Assembly: GCF_003590875.1 (NCBI RefSeq)
Contig: NZ_QYUN01000004.1
Coordinates: 1 to 6,658 of the forward strand
DNA from: Noviherbaspirillum cavernae
Lineage (GTDB): Bacteria > Pseudomonadota > Gammaproteobacteria > Burkholderiales > Burkholderiaceae_D
Direction: 5' to 3'
DNA length: 6,658 bases
The translations under genes were made by a program, and so were the position numbers. This document shows positions 1 through 5,978 of the stretch, one piece after another (within the stretch, counting starts at the first letter, position 1; each line of letters opens with the position of its first letter). The notes beneath the pieces were generated by a model. That model did not search any database, was not told where the DNA came from, and saw only the letters and a list, made by a program, of their open reading frames with translations.

Positions 1-742
1 GCGAGCGACAGGCCGGCGCGCTCGTGATCCATGCCGCGCCCAGCGTGATCAGCAGCAGATTGAGCATGAACAGCTCCTGCGAACGCCGCTTGACCACGAT
101 GTGGAACCAGTTGCGCATCAGTTTCTGGCCGATGACCAGCAGCAGAAGCAGCACGATGGCCGCCTTGAATCCCGCCCATGCGAGGGTGGCAGGCAGGTTG
201 CTGGAATCCTTCGCCAATGCAGGCACGAGAATCAGCAGCGGCACCACCGCGAGGTCCTGGAACAGCAGGATGCCGATGATCTGCCGGCCGTGCGGCGTTT
301 CGAGCTCCAGTCTTTCAGTCAGCATCTTCGACACGATCGCGGTGGACGACATCGCGAGCGCACCGCCGAGCGCGAACGCGGCGCGCCAGCTGATGTCAAC
401 CATCTGCGGCAGCAAGGCGGCGGTCAGCCAGCCGAACACCATGGCCGCACCAATCGTGCACAGCACCTGCGCCATGCCGAGCCCGAACACGGTGCGCCGC
501 ATCGCCACCAGCTTCGGCAGCGAAAACTCCAGCCCGATCGAGAACATCAGGAACACCACGCCGAATTCGGCCAGCGCATGCGTGGTCTGGTTGTCGCTGG
601 CCATGCCGAAACCATGCGGTCCGATCAGGATGCCGACCGCCAGATAGCCGAGCATCGGCGGCAGATGCAGCATGCGGAAGATGACCACGCCGAGCACCGC
701 GGCGCCGAGCAAAAGCAGGGTAAGTTCGAGGGCGGAATGCAT
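1..742 (-). pseudogene. kefB: Partial duplicate of kefB (N-terminal part, cut by window edge)
   Basis: This is a second copy of the 5' end of the antiporter gene at 2650-4635. It begins at the ATG whose complement is 740-742 and covers about 247 codons of membrane domain. It encodes the same protein as the intact copy until about codon 240, where a missing G near position 24 shifts the frame. Without the rest of the membrane domain and the RCK domains it could not make a working antiporter from what is visible. It is best read as part of the inverted duplication and not as an independent paralogue, because synonymous sites have not diverged at all. Whether the copy continues beyond position 1 cannot be known. 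Confidence 0.85.
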
Positions 743-866
743 TCGTTATTAAAATTTCAAGATCGGCGTATTCGGCATATTGATTGCGGTTTGAGCCACA
801 TCAAGGCGCAATTTTTTGTTCTGACTGGCAGATTTTTTGCTTGGCCAATTCGTTTATACTTCGGGC
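743..866. other. Duplicate of the kefB-kdsD divergent intergenic region
   Basis: These 124 bp between the two start codons are an exact inverted copy of 2526-2649. The DNA is clearly richer in A and T than the flanking genes, with T-runs near 811-817 and 833-838, as expected for a promoter region. Facing kdsD I see a sigma-54-like element (826-841) and a TATACT hexamer (855-860). Neither start codon has a clear Shine-Dalgarno sequence: kdsD is preceded by cttcgggc and kefB by ttaataacga. Confidence 0.6.
826..841 (+). promoter_or_regulatory. Candidate sigma-54 (-24/-12) promoter facing kdsD, left copy
   Basis: The sequence TGGCAGATTTTTTGCT matches the RpoN consensus TGGCAC-N5-TTGCA/T at nearly all key positions. 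The invariant GG (827-828) and GC (839-840) are exactly ten bases apart. Transcription would be expected to begin about twelve bases after the GC, near 852, giving a leader of only about 15 nt before the kdsD ATG at 867. A TATACT hexamer at 855-860 could instead be a sigma-70 -10 box, but it has no good -35 and would start transcription almost at the ATG. No activator site was recognised. A chance match in T-rich DNA is possible. Confidence 0.4.
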
Positions 867-1706
867 ATGAGTGTACCCCATGCAAAAATCTTGCCGAAGG
901 CATATGACGCACATGGTGCGAAGCGCGCACTTGAGCTTGCGCGCGAGACGCTGCAAATCGAAACCGACGCGCTGACCGCGCTGAAGAACCGCATCTCCGA
1001 CGATCCCGACGACGCTTTCGCGCAGGCAGTCGGCCTGCTGCTCAACTGCGGCGGCCGCGTGGTCGTTTCCGGCATCGGCAAATCCGGACACATCGCGCGC
1101 AAGATCGCCGCGACGCTGGCCTCCACCGGCACGCCGGCGCTGTTCGTGCATCCGGCGGAAGCCGCGCACGGCGACCTCGGCATGGTGACCGAGGACGATG
1201 CATTTGTCGCAATCTCCTATTCCGGCGAATCGACCGAACTGCTGGCCATCGTGCCCATCATCAAGCGCATGGGCGCAAAGCTGATCGCGATGACCGGCAA
1301 TGATGAATCCAGCCTCGCCAAGCTTGCCAACGTGCATCTGAGCATCCATGTGGACAAGGAAGCATGCCCGCTGAATCTTGCGCCGACCGCCAGCACCACC
1401 GCGACGCTGGCGCTGGGCGATGCGCTGGCCGTGGCGCTGCTTGATGCGCGCGGCTTCCAGGAAGAGGACTTTGCCCGTTCGCACCCGGGCGGCGCGCTCG
1501 GCCGCCGTCTGCTGACGCATGTGCGTGATGTGATGCGCAGCGGCGACGCGATACCTGCAGTGACGGCCGACGTGCCGCTGTCGGAGGCGCTGTTCGAGAT
1601 CACCCGCAAGGGCATGGCGATGACCGCCGTCGTCGACGACGCATATCGCGCGATCGGCATTTTCACCGAGGCGATTTTCATTTGGTCGAGACCTGCTTCT
1701 CGATAA
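867..1706 (+). CDS. kdsD: Arabinose-5-phosphate isomerase KdsD (KpsF/GutQ family), left copy, C-terminally truncated
   Basis: KdsD interconverts D-ribulose 5-phosphate and D-arabinose 5-phosphate in the cytoplasm, the first step toward Kdo for LPS. The start at ATG 867 gives a normal N-terminus (MSVPHAKILPK). The SIS domain spans about residues 40-180, with GIGKSGH at 69-75, HGDLGM at 101-106 and SYSGES at 117-122. Lys72, Glu124, Glu165 and His206 (in SHPGG) line up with the four residues known to be important in E. coli KdsD (Lys59, Glu111, Glu152, His193) at a constant offset of 13. The first CBS domain starts near residue 219. Authentic sequence stops after Thr267; twelve unrelated residues (EAIFIW... 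to ...PASR) read from the inverted junction precede the TAA. At 279 residues it is about 50 short of the family length and lacks the second CBS domain. Confidence 0.85.
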   Translation: MSVPHAKILPKAYDAHGAKRALELARETLQIETDALTALKNRISDDPDDAFAQAVGLLLNCGGRVVVSGIGKSGHIARKIAATLASTGTPALFVHPAEAAHGDLGMVTEDDAFVAISYSGESTELLAIVPIIKRMGAKLIAMTGNDESSLAKLANVHLSIHVDKEACPLNLAPTASTTATLALGDALAVALLDARGFQEEDFARSHPGGALGRRLLTHVRDVMRSGDAIPAVTADVPLSEALFEITRKGMAMTAVVDDAYRAIGIFTEAIFIWSRPASR

Positions 1707-1722
1707 CCGGCGCAAATCGCCG
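1670..1722. other. Asymmetric spacer (loop) between the palindrome arms
   Basis: These 53 bp separate the two arms. Read on the minus strand they continue kdsD: DGDLRR, then, if one base is restored at 1705-1706, LIEKQVSTK, then, if another is restored at 1682-1683, MKIA, which suits the linker into a second CBS domain. The spacer itself carries a shorter inverted repeat: GGCGATTT at 1670-1677 and AAATCGCC at 1714-1721. If the one missing C before 1670 is allowed, the arms extend through these octamers and the true loop is about 36 bases (1678-1713). This is the geometry expected of fold-back priming at a microhomology. Confidence 0.8.
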
Positions 1723-2525
1723 TCGGTGAAAATGCCGATCGCGCGATATGCGTCGTCGACGACGGCGGTCATCGCCATGCCCTTGCGGGTGATCTCGAAC
1801 AGCGCCTCCGACAGCGGCACGTCGGCCGTCACTGCAGGTATCGCGTCGCCGCTGCGCATCACATCACGCACATGCGTCAGCAGACGGCGGCCGAGCGCGC
1901 CGCCCGGGTGCGAACGGGCAAAGTCCTCTTCCTGGAAGCCGCGCGCATCAAGCAGCGCCACGGCCAGCGCATCGCCCAGCGCCAGCGTCGCGGTGGTGCT
2001 GGCGGTCGGCGCAAGATTCAGCGGGCATGCTTCCTTGTCCACATGGATGCTCAGATGCACGTTGGCAAGCTTGGCGAGGCTGGATTCATCATTGCCGGTC
2101 ATCGCGATCAGCTTTGCGCCCATGCGCTTGATGATGGGCACGATGGCCAGCAGTTCGGTCGATTCGCCGGAATAGGAGATTGCGACAAATGCATCGTCCT
2201 CGGTCACCATGCCGAGGTCGCCGTGCGCGGCTTCCGCCGGATGCACGAACAGCGCCGGCGTGCCGGTGGAGGCCAGCGTCGCGGCGATCTTGCGCGCGAT
2301 GTGTCCGGATTTGCCGATGCCGGAAACGACCACGCGGCCGCCGCAGTTGAGCAGCAGGCCGACTGCCTGCGCGAAAGCGTCGTCGGGATCGTCGGAGATG
2401 CGGTTCTTCAGCGCGGTCAGCGCGTCGGTTTCGATTTGCAGCGTCTCGCGCGCAAGCTCAAGTGCGCGCTTCGCACCATGTGCGTCATATGCCTTCGGCA
2501 AGATTTTTGCATGGGGTACACTCAT
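1670..2525 (-). pseudogene. kdsD: Arabinose-5-phosphate isomerase KdsD, right copy, 3' end lost
   Basis: This is the inverted twin of the copy at 867, with ATG at 2523-2525 and the same SIS domain and catalytic residues (Lys72, Glu124, Glu165, His206). It reaches seven residues further in frame (DGDLRRL, residues 268-274, ending at 1704). A one-base gap then throws the frame off, and another probably follows near 1682. The remaining C-terminal residues, including the second CBS domain, are replaced by the antisense of the left copy. The open frame happens to run on to 801, giving a nominal 575-residue product from this ATG whose second half is meaningless. Lying beside the complete kefB, this copy probably shows the native gene order, kdsD and kefB divergent. 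The true downstream sequence is not in the window. Confidence 0.75.
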
Positions 2526-2649
2526 GCCCGAAGTATAAACGAATTGGCCAAGCAAAAAATCTGCCAGTCAGAACAAAAAATTGCGCCTTGATGTGGCTCA
2601 AACCGCAATCAATATGCCGAATACGCCGATCTTGAAATTTTAATAACGA
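2526..2649. promoter_or_regulatory. kdsD-kefB divergent intergenic region
   Basis: The 124 bp between the kdsD ATG (minus strand) and the kefB ATG (plus strand) must hold the starts for both genes. It is rich in A and T, with A-runs at 2554-2559 and 2575-2580. Facing kefB, TTGATG at 2588-2593 could be a -35 box, but the hexamers 16 to 18 bases downstream (caatat, aatatg) are poor -10 boxes; TTTAAT at 2639-2644 is a better hexamer with no -35. The kefB start lacks a Shine-Dalgarno sequence, so its leader may be very short. No operator palindrome stood out. Confidence 0.5.
2551..2566 (-). promoter_or_regulatory. Candidate sigma-54 (-24/-12) promoter facing kdsD, right copy
   Basis: This is the inverted copy of the element at 826-841, reading TGGCAGATTTTTTGCT on the minus strand with GG and GC ten bases apart. 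It lies 26 bp upstream of the kdsD ATG at 2525. As this copy flanks the intact kefB, it is likely to be the native one. In many proteobacteria rpoN lies downstream of kdsD in the Kdo/LPS-transport cluster, which would make RpoN control noteworthy, but that part of the locus is not visible here. Confidence 0.4.
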
Positions 2650-4635
2650 ATGCATTCCGCCCTCGAACTTACCCTGCTTTTGCTCGGCGCCGCGGTGCTC
2701 GGCGTGGTCATCTTCCGCATGCTGCATCTGCCGCCGATGCTCGGCTATCTGGCGGTCGGCATCCTGATCGGACCGCATGGTTTCGGCATGGCCAGCGACA
2801 ACCAGACCACGCATGCGCTGGCCGAATTCGGCGTGGTGTTCCTGATGTTCTCGATCGGGCTGGAGTTTTCGCTGCCGAAGCTGGTGGCGATGCGGCGCAC
2901 CGTGTTCGGGCTCGGCATGGCGCAGGTGCTGTGCACGATTGGTGCGGCCATGGTGTTCGGCTGGCTGACCGCCGCCTTGCTGCCGCAGATGGTTGACATC
3001 AGCTGGCGCGCCGCGTTCGCGCTCGGCGGTGCGCTCGCGATGTCGTCCACCGCGATCGTGTCGAAGATGCTGACTGAAAGACTGGAGCTCGAAACGCCGC
3101 ACGGCCGGCAGATCATCGGCATCCTGCTGTTCCAGGACCTCGCGGTGGTGCCGCTGCTGATTCTCGTGCCTGCATTGGCGAAGGATTCCAGCAACCTGCC
3201 TGCCACCCTCGCATGGGCGGGATTCAAGGCGGCCATCGTGCTGCTTCTGCTGCTGGTCATCGGCCAGAAACTGATGCGCAACTGGTTCCACATCGTGGTC
3301 AAGCGGCGTTCGCAGGAGCTGTTCATGCTCAATCTGCTGCTGATCACGCTGGGCGCGGCATGGATCACCGAGCGCGCCGGCCTGTCGCTCGCGCTCGGCG
3401 CATTCGTGGCCGGCATGCTGATTTCGGAAACCGAGTACAAGCACCAGGTGGAAGAGGACATCAAGCCCTTCCGCGACGTGCTGCTGGGCCTGTTCTTCGT
3501 CACGGTCGGCATGCTGCTCAATGTGCGGCTGGTGCTGGAGAACTGGTGGCTGGTGCTGCTGTTGCTGACCGTGCCCGTGCTGCTGAAGTTCGGCCTGATC
3601 GCGCTGCTGGCGCGGCTGTTCGGCGCAACGCCCGGCGTCGCGCTGCGCACCGGGCTGGGGCTGGCGCAGGCCGGCGAGTTCGGTTTCGTGCTGCTGAACC
3701 AGGCGGGCGGTCTGCAGTTGATGGACCCGCTCGTCATTCAACTGATCCTCGCATCGATGGTGCTGTCGATGCTGGCCGCGCCTTTCATCATTGCCAAGTC
3801 CGACGCGATCGTGATGAAGCTGTCGGCCAATGAGTGGATGCTGCAGTCGCTGCAGCTGACGCAGATCGCCACGCGCACCATGACCACGCAGAAGCATGTG
3901 CTGATCGCCGGCTTCGGCCGCACCGGGCAGAGTTTGGCGAAATTGCTGGAGGAAGAAAACATTCCCTATCACGCGCTCGATCTCGACCCCGATCGCGTGC
4001 GGGAAGCGCAAGGAGCGGGCGCACACGTGTCGTACGGCGATGCGACCCGGCGCGAAAGCCTGGTGGCCGCCGGCATTCACCGCGCTGCGGCATTGGTCGT
4101 GACCTATGCCAGCACGCCGTCGGCGCTCAAGGTGCTGCATTTCGCGCATGAGCTTGCGCCCGCATTGCCGGTCATCGTGCGCAGCCATGACGACACCGAT
4201 CTCGACAAGCTGCGCGCGGCGGGCGCGACCGAAGTGGTGCCCGAGGCGATCGAGGGCAGCATGATGCTGGCGTCGCATGCCCTCGTGATGCTCGGGGTCC
4301 CGCTGCGTCGCGTGGTGCATCGCGTGCAGGCGGCGCGCGATGAACGCTACGCTTCCTTGCGCGGATACTTCCACGGCGCCAGCGATGCACCCGATGATGC
4401 CGAGCACTTGAATGTGCGGCTGCATTCCGTCACCCTGCCCGAAGGTGCGAAGGCCATCGGCAAGGTACTGGCCGCACTCAAGCTGCCGGAAGCCGGGGCA
4501 GAGGTGACCATCATCCGGCGCGGCAAGGTCCGCATCGAAGTCACACCGGCAACCGTACTGCAAGCCGGCGACATCGTCGTGCTGCGCGGCACGACCGAAG
4601 GCGTGGCGCGCGCCGAGGAGCGGCTGCTCAAATAG
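2650..4635 (+). CDS. kefB: KefB/KefC-type monovalent cation:proton antiporter (CPA2 family)
   Basis: This is an inner-membrane antiporter of the CPA2 family, expected to exchange K+ (or Na+) for protons; in E. coli KefB/KefC this efflux is gated by glutathione adducts. The 661-residue protein has the full family architecture. An exchanger domain of many hydrophobic helices covers about residues 1-385 and includes LPPMLGYL and ILIGPHGFG near the N-terminus and EDIKPF followed by LLGLFF around residues 269-280. A cytoplasmic RCK_N (TrkA-N) domain has its nucleotide-binding GFGRTG at 421-426 and LDLDPDRV after it. An RCK_C-like domain spans about 586-661. ATG 2650 fits the usual MHSALEL-type N-terminus, although no Shine-Dalgarno sequence is visible. 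The gene is divergent from kdsD. Its first third is duplicated in the left arm. The KefB, KefC and YbaL subgroups, the ion and glutathione gating cannot be settled by eye. Confidence 0.9.
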   Translation: MHSALELTLLLLGAAVLGVVIFRMLHLPPMLGYLAVGILIGPHGFGMASDNQTTHALAEFGVVFLMFSIGLEFSLPKLVAMRRTVFGLGMAQVLCTIGAAMVFGWLTAALLPQMVDISWRAAFALGGALAMSSTAIVSKMLTERLELETPHGRQIIGILLFQDLAVVPLLILVPALAKDSSNLPATLAWAGFKAAIVLLLLLVIGQKLMRNWFHIVVKRRSQELFMLNLLLITLGAAWITERAGLSLALGAFVAGMLISETEYKHQVEEDIKPFRDVLLGLFFVTVGMLLNVRLVLENWWLVLLLLTVPVLLKFGLIALLARLFGATPGVALRTGLGLAQAGEFGFVLLNQAGGLQLMDPLVIQLILASMVLSMLAAPFIIAKSDAIVMKLSANEWMLQSLQLTQIATRTMTTQKHVLIAGFGRTGQSLAKLLEEENIPYHALDLDPDRVREAQGAGAHVSYGDATRRESLVAAGIHRAAALVVTYASTPSALKVLHFAHELAPALPVIVRSHDDTDLDKLRAAGATEVVPEAIEGSMMLASHALVMLGVPLRRVVHRVQAARDERYASLRGYFHGASDAPDDAEHLNVRLHSVTLPEGAKAIGKVLAALKLPEAGAEVTIIRRGKVRIEVTPATVLQAGDIVVLRGTTEGVARAEERLLK

Positions 4636-4654
4636 CCGGCGAAACAGGCGCCGG
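4636..4654 (+). other. Short hairpin directly after the kefB stop codon
   Basis: CCGGCG and CGCCGG form a perfect 6-bp GC stem around a 7-base loop (aaacagg), beginning at the base after the TAG. No T-run follows (aacctgcg), so it is not a standard intrinsic terminator. It may slow 3' exonucleases or be a chance GC palindrome. Transcription could therefore continue into the AEC gene. Confidence 0.35.
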
Positions 4655-4697
4655 AACCTGCGATTCCGCACGGCAAACACGATCGGGAATTACTGGC

Positions 4698-4703
4698 TAG
4701 AAT
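4698..4703 (+). promoter_or_regulatory. Possible -10 box upstream of the AEC transporter gene
   Basis: TAGAAT matches the sigma-70 -10 consensus at five of six positions and lies 39 bp before the GTG start. No convincing -35 hexamer is found 16 to 18 bases upstream (the region reads gcaaacacg), so this is a weak call. The 107-bp gap after kefB leaves room for a separate promoter. Confidence 0.25.
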
Positions 4704-4742
4704 TGCCGGCTGGTCCCACGTCTTTCGTCGAAAGAGTTTCCC

Positions 4743-5642
4743 GTGTTTGAACGCATCCTCGGCATCATCCTGCCTGTCTTCATCATCATCGGCATCGGCT
4801 ATGCCTACGCGCGTGCGCGCGGCGATGCCGTCAGAACCGACATGATCTCGGTCAATCGCGTCAGCATGGATGTGCTGTGCCCATTGCTGGTCTTCACCGC
4901 ATTGGCGGCGAAGGACTTCGACATCGCGCATAACGGCACGCTGATCCTGGCGGGCGTGCTGATCTCTCTCGGTTCCGGACTGATCGCGTGGCCGGTCGCA
5001 CGCGTGCTGGGCTACGACGTGCGCAGCTTCGTGCCGCCGATGATGTACAACAACTGCGGCAACATGGGTTTGCCGCTCGCGGCGCTCGCATTCGGCACGG
5101 CTGGTCTGTCGGCTGCAGTCGCGCTGTTCATGGCATGCAATCTGATTTATTTTTCGGTCGGCATCAAGATCATCGAAAGCGGCCGCAGCCAGCGCACCTC
5201 TTTGCTCAAGCTGTTTACCAGCCCGATGATGGTGTCGATGATGCTCGGCATGGTATTTGCCATCTTGCACATCGCTGCCGGGGCCGTTGATGCAGGCGAT
5301 GAAACTGCTGGGCGAGGCATGCATTCCCGTCATGCTGTTCTCGCTGGGCGTGCGCATGCTCGATGTCAGTTTCAAAAGCTGGCACATCGGCCTGATCGGC
5401 GCCATCGTCTGTCCGCTGGGCGGGCTGGCCGTGGCCTGGCTGCTGGACGGCGTGCTGACAATGACGCCATGCAGCGCGGTCAGATGTATCTGTTCGCCGC
5501 GCTGCCGCCGGCGGTGTTCTGCTTCATGATTGCGGAACAGTACAAGCAGGAGCCGGACAAGGTGGCGTCCATCGTGTTGCTGGGGAATCTGGCGGCACTG
5601 GCATTCGTGCCGGCCGGTTTGTGGATGGGATTGCGCGCGTAG
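4743..5642 (+). CDS. AEC (auxin efflux carrier) family transporter, with two compensating frameshifts
   Basis: This is a membrane transporter of the AEC family, whose members carry small organic acids or similar solutes; the substrate is unknown. The GTG start is preceded by AAAGAG at 4731-4736, a fair ribosome binding site six bases away, and gives MFERILGIILPVF. Hydrophobic helices alternate with short loops, and the PPMMYNNCGNMGLPLA stretch is typical of the family's first half. The open frame has 299 codons, close to family length, but residues 178-242 read as arginine/alanine-rich nonsense. The missing helices (LPGPLMQAMKLLGEAC and on to VAWLLDGVL) are intact one frame away, at 5275-5468. 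The frame is lost at about 5274 and regained at 5469 (MQRGQMYLF). The simplest repair is two bases missing at the first site and one at the second. Either the sequence has errors or the gene is newly damaged. It converges on the acylphosphatase gene, 12 bp away. Confidence 0.8.
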   Translation: MFERILGIILPVFIIIGIGYAYARARGDAVRTDMISVNRVSMDVLCPLLVFTALAAKDFDIAHNGTLILAGVLISLGSGLIAWPVARVLGYDVRSFVPPMMYNNCGNMGLPLAALAFGTAGLSAAVALFMACNLIYFSVGIKIIESGRSQRTSLLKLFTSPMMVSMMLGMVFAILHIAAGAVDAGDETAGRGMHSRHAVLAGRAHARCQFQKLAHRPDRRHRLSAGRAGRGLAAGRRADNDAMQRGQMYLFAALPPAVFCFMIAEQYKQEPDKVASIVLLGNLAALAFVPAGLWMGLRA

Positions 5643-5654
5643 GGACCGTTGAAG

Positions 5655-5930
5655 CTATTTTGTGGGCAACACTTCGAACTGCCCGTCCGCGACGAGCGCA
5701 TCCTCAACCTCGTGGACAGTCACGCCGCTGACCCGCGCTGCAGGCGGGCCGCGCCGTGCCCATTCGATAAACTTCTGCACTGCGTCGACCTCGCCCGAAT
5801 CATGGCTTCGACCGAGCCGTCGCGCCGGTTGCGGACCCAGCCATACAGGCCGCGTGCGTGCCTGCAGGTCGAGCGAGGCACGATAGCCGACGCCTTGCAC
5901 GATGCCGGTGATATGCAGATGCTTTGCCAT
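5655..5930 (-). CDS. acyP: Acylphosphatase, with two compensating frameshifts
   Basis: Acylphosphatases are small cytoplasmic enzymes that hydrolyse acyl phosphates to a carboxylate and phosphate. The 91-codon frame starts at ATG 5928-5930, preceded by a GAGG ribosome-binding stretch. The phosphate-binding motif is clear: GIVQGVGYR at residues 9-17, with Arg17 the expected catalytic arginine. The C-terminal half also fits (FIEWARRGPPAARVSGV). Residues 26-44, however, are nonsense in this frame. The proper middle, GLYGWVRNRRDGSVEAM with the catalytic asparagine, is coded in another minus-strand frame between about 5797 and 5855. Restoring two bases near 5855 (QARARGL) and one near 5797 (MIAGEVDA) gives a normal protein of 92 residues. 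As written the product lacks the catalytic Asn and would be inactive. It lies 48 bp downstream of uvrA on the same strand and may be cotranscribed with it. Confidence 0.8.
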   Translation of the reverse strand: MAKHLHITGIVQGVGYRASLDLQARTRPVWLGPQPARRLGRSHDSGEVDAVQKFIEWARRGPPAARVSGVTVHEVEDALVADGQFEVLPTK

Positions 5931-5978
5931 GTCGCCTCGCTCAAATACGCGCCGTCACTCGTCAAATGACAGAAACCG

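Larger units (their letters stand above)
1..1669. repeat. Left arm of a 1.67-kb near-perfect inverted repeat
   Basis: This arm is the reverse complement of 1723-3392. Paired positions sum to 3392 from the centre out to position 25. The only difference I found is one G missing around position 24 (left reads ctcgtgatcc, right complement reads ctcggtgatcc), after which the sum is 3393. Translations of both arms in several frames are identical, which supports near-zero divergence. The arm contains the first third of kefB, the kefB-kdsD intergenic region and kdsD codons 1-267. It is still running at position 1, so its outer end is not seen. There is no transposase, terminal inverted repeat or target-site duplication to suggest a mobile element. 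Confidence 0.95.
1723..3392. repeat. Right arm of the 1.67-kb near-perfect inverted repeat
   Basis: This arm is the reverse complement of 1-1669 with one extra base (a G near 3368). It contains kdsD, the intergenic region and the first 247 or so codons of kefB. Unlike the left arm, its genes pass smoothly into single-copy sequence: kefB continues uninterrupted beyond 3392. Position 3392 has no special feature and simply pairs with the first base of the window, so the visible arm length is set by the window edge and not by a biological boundary. Confidence 0.95.

Noticed and set aside
1600..1790. Palindrome centre as a covalently closed hairpin telomere of a linear replicon
   Set aside because: The axis lies inside the coding sequence of kdsD with a microhomology fold-back, no telomere-resolvase gene is seen, and the loop matches kdsD continuation.
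801..2555. A 584-codon minus-strand frame that looks like KdsD fused to a second domain
   Set aside because: The second half is the antisense of the left kdsD copy reached through the palindrome junction; it is rich in Arg, Gln and His and has no coding logic of its own.
1..3392. Inverted repeat as a transposon, integron or invertible promoter switch
   Set aside because: There is no transposase, recombinase, target duplication or short terminal repeat, and the repeated DNA is housekeeping sequence cut mid-gene.
4636..4654. Rho-independent terminator after kefB
   Set aside because: The GC stem is only 6 bp and no T-run follows, so it is listed only as a hairpin.
2485..4680. A 731-codon minus-strand frame opposite kefB, rich in His and Gln
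   Set aside because: It lies antisense to the well-supported kefB gene, and its composition is that expected of a GC-rich shadow frame. The 101-907 frame is the same shadow in the left arm.
5264..5300. Programmed ribosomal frameshifting in the AEC gene
   Set aside because: There is no slippery heptamer or downstream pseudoknot that I can see, two opposite shifts would be needed, and the neighbouring acylphosphatase shows the same kind of damage.
5931..5978. Terminator or small gene between uvrA and the acylphosphatase gene
   Set aside because: Only 4-base stems of the gtca/tgac type are present, with no T-run, and the gap is too short for a gene.
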